DNA from: Leclercia sp. LSNIH1
Lineage (GTDB): Bacteria > Pseudomonadota > Gammaproteobacteria > Enterobacterales > Enterobacteriaceae
Direction: 5' to 3'
Assembly: GCF_002902985.1 (NCBI RefSeq)
Contig: NZ_CP026167.1
Span: 3,410,001 to 3,474,000 of the forward strand
DNA length: 64,000 nucleotides
Shown: positions 7,765-16,083 of the stretch, in pieces
How the letters are laid out: every line of letters starts with the position of its first letter
Position numbering within the stretch: the first letter of the stretch is position 1
Notes under the pieces: model-generated
The model's input: only the letters and a program-made list of their open reading frames with translations
Databases searched by the model: none
What the model was told of the DNA's origin: nothing
Translations under genes and position numbers: made by a program

Positions 7765-9729
7765 TTACGCGCCTTTACGCTTCGGCAGCGTTTTGAGCAG
7801 ATCGTCAGGGCTGACGGAAGCCACCACGCTGCCCGGCGGAGGCATTTTAAGGATGTGATTTTTCATCTTGCCGATGACGTGCATCTCGCATGGACGGCAG
7901 TCAAATTTCAGGGTTAACACCTCATCACCATTCACCAGCTGCATCGGCGTCGCCTTCCAGCTCTTGATATTGCCTTTGGCCTGTTTTGGACAGAGGTTGA
8001 AGGCGAAGCGCAGGCAGTGCTTGGTGATCATCACCGGTACGTCGCCCTTCTCTTCGTGGGCTTCATACGCAGCATCAATGAGTTCCACGCCATAGCGCTG
8101 ATAGAATGCCCGCGCCTTGTGGTTGTAGACGTTCGCCAGGAATGAGAGATGCGTTTCCGGGTAGACCGGCGGCGGTACAGAGACCGCTTTGCGGCTGCCA
8201 CGCGGGTAGTTGGCCAGGCGCGCGGCGTCCAGCATCTCGGCCGTTTCACGACGGAACTGGTTCAACAGGCTGTTCGGCACAAAGAGCGCGCCAGGCAGGT
8301 TGACCTGAATATCCCGGGCGTAATAGATAGTCTGACCCAGCTTAGCGACGCCATCCTTCAGGTTGTTCAGCGCTTTTTCGGCGTTGTTCGCCACCTCAAA
8401 CTGCCCGTCCAGGGTATGGGTGACGCTGGTACCGTCTTCGCTGGTCATGGTCAGGATCAGCTGCTCTTCCCAGCCGCCCAGCTCGATGTCCACCGCAACG
8501 CGGCGCTCGCTGGAGGTTTTCAGCAGCGCCTGCTGCCAGTTATGGTCCAGGTTACGGTTCAGGGGGGTATGCGGACGCACTTTATGCAGGTCGGCAGGCA
8601 TTTCGTTTGGCCAGACGCGGTAGCGATTTTCACCGGTTTTCTCCACCGTGTTGGCGCGGAAGCCGACCACTTCACGTTTGATCATCACGTTCAGGCCATC
8701 GCCATTCGCCAGCGGTTCGGTCACTTCCACATCCAGATGCTCTCTGGAGACCTTCAGCACTTCACCCACCGGCAGGCCGATAAACTTCGGCGAGTCGAAC
8801 GCGCCGATATCTCCTTTGCGCGCATTCACAAAGTAGTCGGTACTGCCGCGATGGAAGGTCTTGTCGGTAGACGGAATAAAGAAGTGCTCGGTACGTCCGG
8901 CGGAGCTGCGGGCCAGATCGCCGCGATCTTCAATAATGGCATCGAGCATCTGGCGGTAATGGGCGGTGATGTTCTTCACATAGCTCATGTCCTTGTAACG
9001 CCCTTCAATCTTGAAGGAGCGCACGCCCGCGTCGATCAGCGCGCCCAGGTTAGCGGTCTGGTCGTTGTCTTTCATCGACAGAAGGTGTTTTTCAAAAGCC
9101 ACCACCCGGCCCTGATCGTCTTTCAGGGTATAGGGGAGACGACACGCCTGGGAGCAGTCGCCGCGGTTGGCGCTGCGCCCGGTCTGGGCGTGGGAGATGT
9201 TGCACTGCCCGGAGTAGGCCACGCACAGCGCGCCGTGGATAAAGAACTCGATGGTGGCGTCGGTCGCCTGGTGGATATCGCGGATCTGGTTGAGGTTCAG
9301 TTCACGGGCCAGCACGATCTGGGTGAAACCGGCATCCGAGAGGAACTTCGCCTTTTCCACGGTGCGGATATCGCACTGGGTACTGGCGTGCAGCTCGATC
9401 GGCGGGATATCCATCTCAAGGACACCCATATCCTGGACGATCAGCGCATCAACGCCGGTCTGATACAGATCGGTAATCAGACGCTGCGCCGGTTCCAGTT
9501 CATCATCATGAAGAATGGTGTTCAGGGTCACGAACACTTTCGCCCCAAAACGGTGGGCGAACGGCACCAGGTCGGCGATATCGCGCAGGCTGTTGCTGGC
9601 ATTATGGCGGGCGCCAAAACCAGGGCCGCCGATATAGACCGCATCGGCACCGTGAAGGATCGCTTCACGGGCAATGGCGGCGTCACGAGCCGGGCTTAAA
9701 AGTTCAAGATGATGGGATGGCAGGCGCAT
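7765..9729 (-). CDS. rlhA: RlhA (YdcP), 23S rRNA C2501 hydroxylation protein, U32 family
   Basis: A 654-aa U32-peptidase-family protein. It begins MRLPSHHLELLSPARDAAIAREAILHGADAVYIG, the TIM-barrel start of the family, and has the Cys cluster around residues 165-195 (CVAYSGQCNIS...GDCSQACRLPY) and a second Cys-rich patch near the C-terminus (CPKQAKG...FDCRPCEMHVIG). In E. coli RlhA is required for 5-hydroxycytidine at 23S rRNA position 2501, an iron-dependent, prephenate-dependent modification. The order ydcN-ydcP-yncJ is conserved with E. coli. Confidence 0.93.
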   Translation of the reverse strand: MRLPSHHLELLSPARDAAIAREAILHGADAVYIGGPGFGARHNASNSLRDIADLVPFAHRFGAKVFVTLNTILHDDELEPAQRLITDLYQTGVDALIVQDMGVLEMDIPPIELHASTQCDIRTVEKAKFLSDAGFTQIVLARELNLNQIRDIHQATDATIEFFIHGALCVAYSGQCNISHAQTGRSANRGDCSQACRLPYTLKDDQGRVVAFEKHLLSMKDNDQTANLGALIDAGVRSFKIEGRYKDMSYVKNITAHYRQMLDAIIEDRGDLARSSAGRTEHFFIPSTDKTFHRGSTDYFVNARKGDIGAFDSPKFIGLPVGEVLKVSREHLDVEVTEPLANGDGLNVMIKREVVGFRANTVEKTGENRYRVWPNEMPADLHKVRPHTPLNRNLDHNWQQALLKTSSERRVAVDIELGGWEEQLILTMTSEDGTSVTHTLDGQFEVANNAEKALNNLKDGVAKLGQTIYYARDIQVNLPGALFVPNSLLNQFRRETAEMLDAARLANYPRGSRKAVSVPPPVYPETHLSFLANVYNHKARAFYQRYGVELIDAAYEAHEEKGDVPVMITKHCLRFAFNLCPKQAKGNIKSWKATPMQLVNGDEVLTLKFDCRPCEMHVIGKMKNHILKMPPPGSVVASVSPDDLLKTLPKRKGA

Positions 9730-9809
9730 ACTTCGTCGTTATCCGTTATGGTCAAAATGGCGGCTATTGTAGTCAGAAGTATGGGCCAGTGAAACAGTTT
9801 TGCGTGTCT

Positions 9810-10337
9810 TTATCGGGGATAATGGATGAGTGAGTGAAAGTGCACCGTCTGGCCGCTGCTGTTGCGGTAGGCGTGCGGTTTATCTCCGGCAAAACGCAGG
9901 CCGGTATCAGGTAAAAGCGTCTGCCAGACGCCGTCGATCTGCATCTCCAGCTCACCGCTTATTACTACCACATGCTCAATTACCCCGGCCTCGTGCGGGG
10001 TGGATTCACTGAGGGCGCCCGGCGCGAGGGTAATCGAGAAATGATCGTATTTCAGCGCCTCATCCCAGGGAAAGAGCGGTTTCACCACCATCGCCTGCTG
10101 CTGGGGATCGAATACCGGCGGGTTTTCCGCTTCGGGGGTGATAAAGGTGGAGAACGGCACGTTGAGTCCGGTAGCGATTTTCCACAGCGTCGAGACCGTC
10201 GGGCTGGATTCGTTCCGCTCGACCTGGCCGAGCATTGCTTTTGACACCCCGGTCTCTTCAGCCAGCTTCGACAGGCTCCAGCCGCGCGCCTGGCGCAGCG
10301 TTTTCAGCGTAATTGCAAGATGTTGCGTAATGTCCAT
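9810..10337 (-). CDS. ydcN: YdcN, XRE-family regulator with C-terminal cupin
   Basis: A 175-aa protein with an N-terminal XRE helix-turn-helix (about 6-62: LKTLRQARGWSLSKLAEETGVSKAMLGQVERNE) and a small cupin barrel (about 105-175: ESTPHEAGVIEHVVVISGELEMQIDG). Regulators of this design sense a small ligand through the cupin. It is divergent from ydcO, and two direct TATAACGCACA repeats lie in the shared 89-bp gap, so it probably represses ydcO and itself. The start ATG is preceded by GAGGAGGGGC. Confidence 0.9.
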   Translation of the reverse strand: MDITQHLAITLKTLRQARGWSLSKLAEETGVSKAMLGQVERNESSPTVSTLWKIATGLNVPFSTFITPEAENPPVFDPQQQAMVVKPLFPWDEALKYDHFSITLAPGALSESTPHEAGVIEHVVVISGELEMQIDGVWQTLLPDTGLRFAGDKPHAYRNSSGQTVHFHSLIHYPR

Positions 10338-10374
10338 AGCCCCTCCTCTTGCCGCGAGTGTACCACTTGTATGC

Positions 10375-10415
10375 TATAACGCACAGTGCTACATTCACGG
10401 CTGTTATAACGCACA
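10375..10415. promoter_or_regulatory. Direct-repeat candidate operator between ydcN and ydcO
   Basis: TATAACGCACA occurs at 10375-10385 and again at 10405-10415, 30 bp apart, about three helical turns on one face. Both are inside the ydcN-ydcO divergent promoter region and TATAAC could also serve as a -10 element. This layout suits cooperative binding by two YdcN dimers; the link to YdcN is inference. Confidence 0.5.
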
Positions 10416-10426
10416 ACGGAGTTCTC

Positions 10427-11593
10427 ATGCGCGCATCCTCGCTCACCTTTCCCACCCTCTTATCCGGTTTCGTTGCCGTACTGGTGGGCTACGCCAGCTC
10501 TGCCGCTATTATCTGGCAAGCTGCGGCAGCGGCAGGCGCAACGGCCCCGCAGATTGCAGGCTGGATGACCGCCCTGGGTCTGGGGATGGGGATCAGCACG
10601 CTGGGGCTGTCGTGGTGGTATAAAGCTCCTGTGCTCACCGCCTGGTCGACACCGGGTGCCGCCCTGCTGGCGACCAGCCTGCAAGGAGTCACGCTTTCAG
10701 AAACCATCGGCATCTTTATTTTTGCCAATGCCCTGATCGTTATCTGTGGCGTCAGCGGCCTGTTTGCCCGACTGATGAAGATCATCCCCCATTCACTGGC
10801 GGCGGCGATGCTTGCCGGGGTGCTGCTGCGCTTCGGGTTACAGGCCTTCAGCAATCTGGAGGGGCATCTGCTGTTATGTGGCAGTATGCTGCTGGCCTGG
10901 CTGCTGACCAAAGCCTTTGCCCCACGCTATGCCATCGTCGCCACCCTGCTGGTGGGTGGATTAGTCGCGGCGCTGAAAGGTGACGTTGTCACGGACAGAC
11001 TCACTTTCGCGCTGGTGATGCCGCAATTTATCGCCCCCACCTTCAATCTCACCACGCTTATCAGCATCGGCCTGCCCTTCTTTTTAGTCACCATGGCGTC
11101 ACAGAATGCGCCGGGGTTCGCCACGATGAAAGCCTCCGGCTATCCGGTGGCCGTCTCGCCGCTCATCATTGTCACCGGCGGGCTGGCGCTGCTGCTGTCG
11201 CCGTTTGGCGTCTACTCCATTTGCATTGCGGCGATCACCGCCGCCATCTGTCAGAGCCCGGATGCGCACCCGGATGCCGGTAAACGCTGGCTGGCTGCGG
11301 CTGCGGCGGGAGTCTTTTACCTGCTGGCCGGCATTTTTGGCGGCTCAATTAGCGGACTGATGGCGGCTCTGCCGCTAAGCTGGATCCAGACGCTGGCAGG
11401 TCTGGCGCTGCTGGGCACCATCAGCGGCAGTCTGCATCAGGCGCTGCATAATGAGGCCGAGCGCGATGCCGCCATCGTGACCTTTCTGCTGACCGCCAGC
11501 GGCGCAACCCTTGCGGGGATAGGCTCGGCGTTCTGGGGGCTGGTGGCGGGCGGCGTCTGCTACGCCCTGCTGCTACGCACTCGCCGCTCGTAG
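10427..11593 (+). CDS. ydcO: YdcO, BenE-family benzoate/H+ symporter
   Basis: A 388-aa inner-membrane protein with about 12 hydrophobic segments. Segments LLSGFVAVLVGYASSAAIIWQAA, GWMTALGLGMGISTL, MPHSLAAAMLAG-type IIPHSLAAAMLAGVLLRFGLQAF and GVYSICIAAITAAICQSPDAHPD match E. coli YdcO, a BenE (aromatic acid:proton) family transporter with no proven substrate there. I chose ATG 10427, after ACGGAG, over the upstream in-frame ATG 10349. The latter would add 26 residues and overlap the ydcN start side and the operator repeats. The 3' end overlaps the convergent AraC gene by 21 bp. Confidence 0.9.
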   Translation: MRASSLTFPTLLSGFVAVLVGYASSAAIIWQAAAAAGATAPQIAGWMTALGLGMGISTLGLSWWYKAPVLTAWSTPGAALLATSLQGVTLSETIGIFIFANALIVICGVSGLFARLMKIIPHSLAAAMLAGVLLRFGLQAFSNLEGHLLLCGSMLLAWLLTKAFAPRYAIVATLLVGGLVAALKGDVVTDRLTFALVMPQFIAPTFNLTTLISIGLPFFLVTMASQNAPGFATMKASGYPVAVSPLIIVTGGLALLLSPFGVYSICIAAITAAICQSPDAHPDAGKRWLAAAAAGVFYLLAGIFGGSISGLMAALPLSWIQTLAGLALLGTISGSLHQALHNEAERDAAIVTFLLTASGATLAGIGSAFWGLVAGGVCYALLLRTRRS

Positions 11594-12445
11594 CTGGGAC
11601 GGCGTAAGCCCGGTGGCGGCGCGAAAGCGGTTGCTGAAATGGCTGGCGGAGCTGAATCCGCAGGCCAGGGCAATGTCGGTGAGCGGCTGGCGGGTGGTCC
11701 GCACCAGGGTTTTGGCCTTCTCCATCCGCCGCTGCATCACATACTGGTGCGGCGCCATCTGCATCGACTGACGGAACATGCGGGCAAAATGAAACTCGCT
11801 TAAGCTTGCCTGGGCGGCCAGTTCCGCCAGGGTCAGCGGCTGGGCCAGATTCTCTTCGATAAAGGCCAGCACATTACGCAGGACGAACGGCGACAGGCCG
11901 CCCGTGACCGTTGGCAACGCCCACTGCACGTTACTGTAATGCTGCACCAGATGGGTCAGGAGCAGCGTGGAGGCGGTACTCAGCGTGAGCTGGTTAGCAG
12001 ACTGCTGCCAGTCGCAGCCAAGGATAAAATGGCGATACAGGGCGGTGATGCTGGCATCGTCACCAAACAGATTTTCGTCAAGGGTAAAGCTGTAGGGGCT
12101 TTTGTCCCACACCTGCTCCCCGACGCTACGCAGGTGGTCATCGGTACAGTAGAGATGCACAAACGACAGATCGTCGCGAATATCCCAGGTGGACTCGCTC
12201 TCTTTGGGCATCAGGCAGAAACGGTCCGGACCGCCGCCATTTTTCCAGCCGGCGGTGGTTTTGTGATAGCTCTCGTAGCCGTCGGCGATATAGAGACTGA
12301 GCGTATGGTGATCGCAATACTGGGTGATGGTGTCGCGCTTATTCGACCAGGCCGCCAGCTGGATCCCTGAATTCAGCGCCACGGCATTGTGCAATACCGC
12401 TTTATGTTTGCGCAGATTTTCAAAGGCACCGTAGGTCTCAGCCAT
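11573..12445 (-). CDS. AraC-family transcriptional regulator
   Basis: A 290-aa protein. Its C-terminal AraC/XylS domain (about 190-290) has both HTH units (LTLAELAAQASLSEFHFARMFRQSM and LTDIALACGFSSASHFSNRFRAATGLTPSQLR). The N-terminal 180 residues form an AraC ligand domain I cannot assign to a substrate. ATG 12445 is preferred over GTG 12451 because GGGTGAG is well spaced before it. It is divergent from the DMT transporter at 12632 across a 186-bp gap, so it is the likely regulator of that exporter. Confidence 0.82.
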   Translation of the reverse strand: MAETYGAFENLRKHKAVLHNAVALNSGIQLAAWSNKRDTITQYCDHHTLSLYIADGYESYHKTTAGWKNGGGPDRFCLMPKESESTWDIRDDLSFVHLYCTDDHLRSVGEQVWDKSPYSFTLDENLFGDDASITALYRHFILGCDWQQSANQLTLSTASTLLLTHLVQHYSNVQWALPTVTGGLSPFVLRNVLAFIEENLAQPLTLAELAAQASLSEFHFARMFRQSMQMAPHQYVMQRRMEKAKTLVRTTRQPLTDIALACGFSSASHFSNRFRAATGLTPSQLRAASA

Positions 12446-12631
12446 AACCACTCACCCGGTTGTTAATAAGAGTTAACAAGTCTAAAAAGTTCTTCGCCTC
12501 AGTGCCAGTCCTCTTCCGCGCAGGTCAGGAAAAAAGCGCAAGATTATGCAAGTCCACCGCAAGTCTGTGAAAGAAGACCCGTTTCCCTGCCGCCATACTG
12601 ACCCCCAGACTTTGCTGAAAAGAGAAATAGG

Positions 12632-13528
12632 ATGAACGCATTTTTGTACGCTCTGGTCGTCATTATCTGGGGAACCACCTGGATTGCCATCTATCTACAA
12701 CAAGGGCCGGTCCCCGCGCCGGTCTCTATTTTCTGGCGCTTTGCCGTCGCCACCGCCACCATCATGGCGGTGCTGCTGATTCTGCGCCGCCTGCGTCCGC
12801 TGGCCTTGCGCGACCATCTGTTTTGCGGCCTGCAAGGATGCTGCGTCTTTTGCTTTAATTTCTGGTGTTTTTACACCGCGGCGGCGTATATCAATACCGG
12901 GCTGGAGTCGGTGATTTTCTCCATGGCGGTGCTCTATAACGCCCTGAACAGTTTTCTCTTTTTTGGTCAGCGTCCGCCCGCGCGTTTTTATCTGGCGGCG
13001 GCGCTGGGGCTGCTCGGCATTATCACACTCTTCTGGAACGACCTGCTGGCCAGCGGCTGGAGTGCCGGTCTGCTGTTTGGCATTGCCCTCTCGGCGCTGG
13101 GCACCTACGGTTTTTCGCTGGGCAATATGATCAGCCTGCGCCACCAGCGCAACGGTCTGGAGACCATGACCACCAACGCCTGGGCGATGCTGTACGGTAC
13201 GCTGGTGATGGGGGCGATTGCGCTGATCCGCGGGGATGACTTTACGCCGGTCTGGTCGGTAAGCTACATGGGTGCGCTGCTCTATCTGGCGCTCTTTGGC
13301 TCGGTGATTGCCTTTGGCGCCTACTTCACGCTGGCAGGAAGAATTGGCGCAGGCAAGGCGGCTTACAGCACCCTGCTGTTTCCGCTGGTGGCGCTCTCAT
13401 TTTCTACGGTGTATGAAGGCTATGTCTGGCACAGCAACGGGATTGCGGGGCTGCTGCTGATCTTAACGGGGAATCTGGTGATGTTTGCCCGCCAGGAGAG
13501 CTGGTTCCGACGGCTACGAACGGCGTAA
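12632..13528 (+). CDS. DMT-superfamily (EamA) transporter
   Basis: A 298-aa protein with ten hydrophobic segments arranged as two EamA repeats (about 5-135 and 150-290). It opens with the typical VVIIWGTTWIAIYLQQG and has PVSIFWRFAVATATIM in helix 2. EamA proteins usually export metabolites or amino acids by drug/metabolite-transporter chemistry. The substrate is not evident. It is divergent from an AraC regulator and followed by a strong hairpin at 13534-13556. Confidence 0.85.
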   Translation: MNAFLYALVVIIWGTTWIAIYLQQGPVPAPVSIFWRFAVATATIMAVLLILRRLRPLALRDHLFCGLQGCCVFCFNFWCFYTAAAYINTGLESVIFSMAVLYNALNSFLFFGQRPPARFYLAAALGLLGIITLFWNDLLASGWSAGLLFGIALSALGTYGFSLGNMISLRHQRNGLETMTTNAWAMLYGTLVMGAIALIRGDDFTPVWSVSYMGALLYLALFGSVIAFGAYFTLAGRIGAGKAAYSTLLFPLVALSFSTVYEGYVWHSNGIAGLLLILTGNLVMFARQESWFRRLRTA

Positions 13529-13533
13529 CAAAA

Positions 13534-13556
13534 CCGGCCTGCACGCGGCAGGCCGG
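13534..13556. terminator. Bidirectional terminator between DMT transporter and DUF3313 lipoprotein
   Basis: Perfect 9-bp arms CCGGCCTGC and GCAGGCCGG have a 5-nt loop ACGCG. It lies between two convergent genes (stops at 13528 and 13564) with an A-rich left flank that gives a U tract on the minus strand. Confidence 0.7.
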
Positions 13557-13563
13557 CCTGATA

Positions 13564-14235
13564 TTATTGGGTTTTATGCACATCAAACATGGTGGCATCG
13601 GTCGCCATGTCATCCACAACCTGCTTCAGGGTTGCGAAGGTCATTGGCGTACTTTCGTTGCTCAGCTCTTTACCTTCCCCTTTACGCACCACTTTAATCA
13701 CCGGCTTGTTGGTCTGGGCGTCAATCAGCTCGCCTTCAAAGTAGAGATGGGTATCCATGGTTCGGTGGCCGGTTGCCATCTGCGTACCCGCCACGACCAG
13801 CGCAACAGGAACCACTTCATAGAACTGCAGACCTTCTTTCTGCGAGCTGACGCCCGTGATGGCACCGCGGAAAATCAGGCTGTGCTTACCAGGCGACGCA
13901 ACAACAGGTTTGCGCTGGCCGATAGCGGTCTTCATTTTGGTGTTGGTATAAGCTAACAATTCATCCAGAGTGCGCTTACCGATTTGGGTGGTCGGTCTTG
14001 GCTCCGGATAGTAGGTAATATTGTTCCAGATAATGCTGTCATATTTCGATTCGTCATAAGACGGATCGACCCAGCGCAGCGTTGGTTTGCCCGATGCGGA
14101 AGTCGTTTCTTTAAGCCCTGAGTAGTCTTTTAAAAAACCTGAATATTGATCAGGCTCCGCCACTTTTGACGCACAGCCAGCGAGAAGCAACAGGCCGGAG
14201 AGCGCGGCAACTTTAAATAAAGTAGTAGTACGCAT
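13564..14235 (-). CDS. DUF3313-type outer-membrane lipoprotein
   Basis: The 223-aa form starts at ATG 14235. Its signal peptide ends in the lipobox LLAGC with lipid-anchored Cys21, and the following residue is not Asp, so outer-membrane sorting is expected. The body (YSGFLKDYSGLKE..., LRWVDPSYDESKYDSIIWNNITYYPEP, later YFEGELIDAQTNKPV) has the DUF3313 layout. The longer in-frame start at 14328 would bury the lipobox behind a 31-residue hydrophobic extension. Function is unknown. Confidence 0.83.
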   Translation of the reverse strand: MRTTTLFKVAALSGLLLLAGCASKVAEPDQYSGFLKDYSGLKETTSASGKPTLRWVDPSYDESKYDSIIWNNITYYPEPRPTTQIGKRTLDELLAYTNTKMKTAIGQRKPVVASPGKHSLIFRGAITGVSSQKEGLQFYEVVPVALVVAGTQMATGHRTMDTHLYFEGELIDAQTNKPVIKVVRKGEGKELSNESTPMTFATLKQVVDDMATDATMFDVHKTQ

Positions 14236-14335
14236 AATGGGTGTATCCCTGTGAAGTGCAAATATGCAATTGAAGTTATAGCAAAAGTTGGCCGGAAAAA
14301 AAGTGACAAAAAATGAGGAAAACAGCACAAATTGA

Positions 14336-14364
14336 AAAAAGAGTGCCCGTAACGATAACGGGCA
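14336..14364 (-). terminator. Terminator after the DppA-like gene
   Basis: Arms TGCCCGT (14344-14350) and ACGGGCA (14358-14364) close a 7-nt loop. The plus-strand A run at 14336-14341 becomes the U tract for the minus-strand gene ending at 14376. Confidence 0.65.
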
Positions 14365-14375
14365 GCATTAAATGA

Positions 14376-15968
14376 TTATTTTATATCCACTTGCCAGAAT
14401 AAATGTTTACCGAACGGGTCTATTTCATAGCCAGTCACCTCTTTACGGACGGGTTCGAAAATAGTGGAGTGCGCAATCATTACCGCAGGCATTTGATCGT
14501 GCATCATTTGTTGCGCCTGTTTATATAACGCCACCCGTTTATCGTGATCGGTAATAGATTTAGCTTCAGCAATAATTTTATCAAATGGTGGATAGCACCA
14601 TTTCGCGGAATTAGAACCGCCGTTGGCCGAGGTACAGGTAAAGAGCGGACCAAAGAAGTTATCCGGGTCGCCCGTGGCCGTGGTCCAGCCCATCAGGGCC
14701 GCCTGATGCTCGCCCCCCTTCACCCGCTTAAGGTATTCCCCCCACTCGTAGGTGACGACTTTGGTCTGCACGCCAACTTTTGCCCAGTCGGCCTGAATCA
14801 TCTCGGCCATCCGTTTGGCATTGGGGTTGTACGGACGCTGCACCGGCATCGCCCACAGGTCGATGGTCATCCCGTTGGCAAAGCCGGCCTCTTTCAGCAG
14901 GGCTTTGGCCTTTTCAGGATCGTAATCGTAGTCCTTCAACTCGCTGTCCGCGCTCCACACGCCCGGCGGCAGCAGATTTTTAGCCGCCGTTCCGGTCCCC
15001 TGGAAGACGGCCTCGATAATAGCCGGTTTGTTAATCGCCATCGCCAGCGCCTGGCGCACTTTGACATTATCCAGCGGCGGTTTCTGGGTGTTAAACGACA
15101 GGAAGCCGGTATTCAGCCCGGCCTTACTGATCAGGTTAAGATCTTTGTTGGCCTTCATCCGCGGCAAGTCGGCGGGGTTCGGGAACGGCATCACCTGACA
15201 TTCGTTTTTCTCCAGCTTGGCGAAGCGCACCGAAGCGTCCGGGACGATAGTGAACACCAGACGATCCAGTTTTGCTTTACCCTGCCAGTACTCCGGGAAG
15301 GCGGTGAACAGAATGCGCGAGTCTTTCTGGTATTTCGCCAGCTTAAACGGCCCGGTGCCAATCGGCTCCATATCCACCTTCTCTGGCGTGCCGGCTTTCA
15401 TCATCGCATCCGCATACTCAGCGGAGAGGATCGAGGCGAAGTACCACGCTAAGTCCGCGACAAACGGCGCTTCCGGATGCGCCAGGGTAAAGCGCACCGT
15501 GTGATCATCCACTTTATCAATGGCGGTAATCAGCTTGCCAAACTCCAGGCTTTCGAAATTCGAATAGTTACCGTTAGAGACGTTGTGATAAGGATGCTTC
15601 GGATCTTTCTGTCGCATAAACGAGAAGATCACATCATCGGCGTTAAAGTCTCGCGTTGGGGTGAACAGCTTGTTGCTCTGGAACTTCACCCCCTTGCGCA
15701 GATGGAAGGTGTAGACCTTGCCGTCTTCGCTCACTTCCCAACTTTCGGCCAGGCTTGGCACCAGATCGGTAGTGCCCGGCGTAAAATCCACCAGCCGGTT
15801 ATAGACCGGCACCGCGCTGGCATCCACGCTGGTGCCGGAGGTATAGAGTTGCGGGTTAAAGTTCTCAGGCGATCCTTCGGAACAATAGACCAGCGTTTTA
15901 GCGGCAACGGTGGAACTGACCGTCAGCGCGGCGACGGTTAGCGCCAGTTTTGTGAGGTTGCTTTTCAT
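14376..15968 (-). CDS. Dipeptide-binding periplasmic protein, DppA paralogue
   Basis: The 530-aa form starts at ATG 15968 and has a Sec signal ending STVAA-KTLVYC. It is close to E. coli DppA throughout: KTLVYCSEGSPENFNPQLYTSGTS, SFMRQKDPKHPYHNVSNGNY, MEPIGTGPFKL, LWAMPVQRPYNPNAKRMAEMIQADWAKVGVQ and VMIAHSTIFEPVRKEVTGYEIDPFGKH. It should bind short peptides (possibly haem, as DppA does) for an ABC importer. No permease or ATPase genes are adjacent, so it probably docks onto a Dpp/Opp permease encoded elsewhere. It is divergent from a peptidase T paralogue, which suggests a peptide scavenging pair. Confidence 0.88.
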   Translation of the reverse strand: MKSNLTKLALTVAALTVSSTVAAKTLVYCSEGSPENFNPQLYTSGTSVDASAVPVYNRLVDFTPGTTDLVPSLAESWEVSEDGKVYTFHLRKGVKFQSNKLFTPTRDFNADDVIFSFMRQKDPKHPYHNVSNGNYSNFESLEFGKLITAIDKVDDHTVRFTLAHPEAPFVADLAWYFASILSAEYADAMMKAGTPEKVDMEPIGTGPFKLAKYQKDSRILFTAFPEYWQGKAKLDRLVFTIVPDASVRFAKLEKNECQVMPFPNPADLPRMKANKDLNLISKAGLNTGFLSFNTQKPPLDNVKVRQALAMAINKPAIIEAVFQGTGTAAKNLLPPGVWSADSELKDYDYDPEKAKALLKEAGFANGMTIDLWAMPVQRPYNPNAKRMAEMIQADWAKVGVQTKVVTYEWGEYLKRVKGGEHQAALMGWTTATGDPDNFFGPLFTCTSANGGSNSAKWCYPPFDKIIAEAKSITDHDKRVALYKQAQQMMHDQMPAVMIAHSTIFEPVRKEVTGYEIDPFGKHLFWQVDIK

Positions 15969-16083
15969 CGCGTTTTCCTGTCTTTTAATTTGACGGCTAA
16001 TGAATTTTTTGTCGTGCCAAACCATAAATATCATTAAAGTGATTTCGCAAACACCTGATAACTCAAATAAAGAAGGATCCACC

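Noticed and set aside
8149..9699. 516-aa open frame on the plus strand opposite rlhA
   Set aside because: It is the antisense shadow of a conserved gene, shows no recognisable domain, and has the low-complexity His/Val/Gly-rich makeup typical of GC-rich antisense frames.
14544..15452. 302-aa plus-strand frame opposite the DppA-like gene
   Set aside because: Antisense shadow of a clear binding protein.
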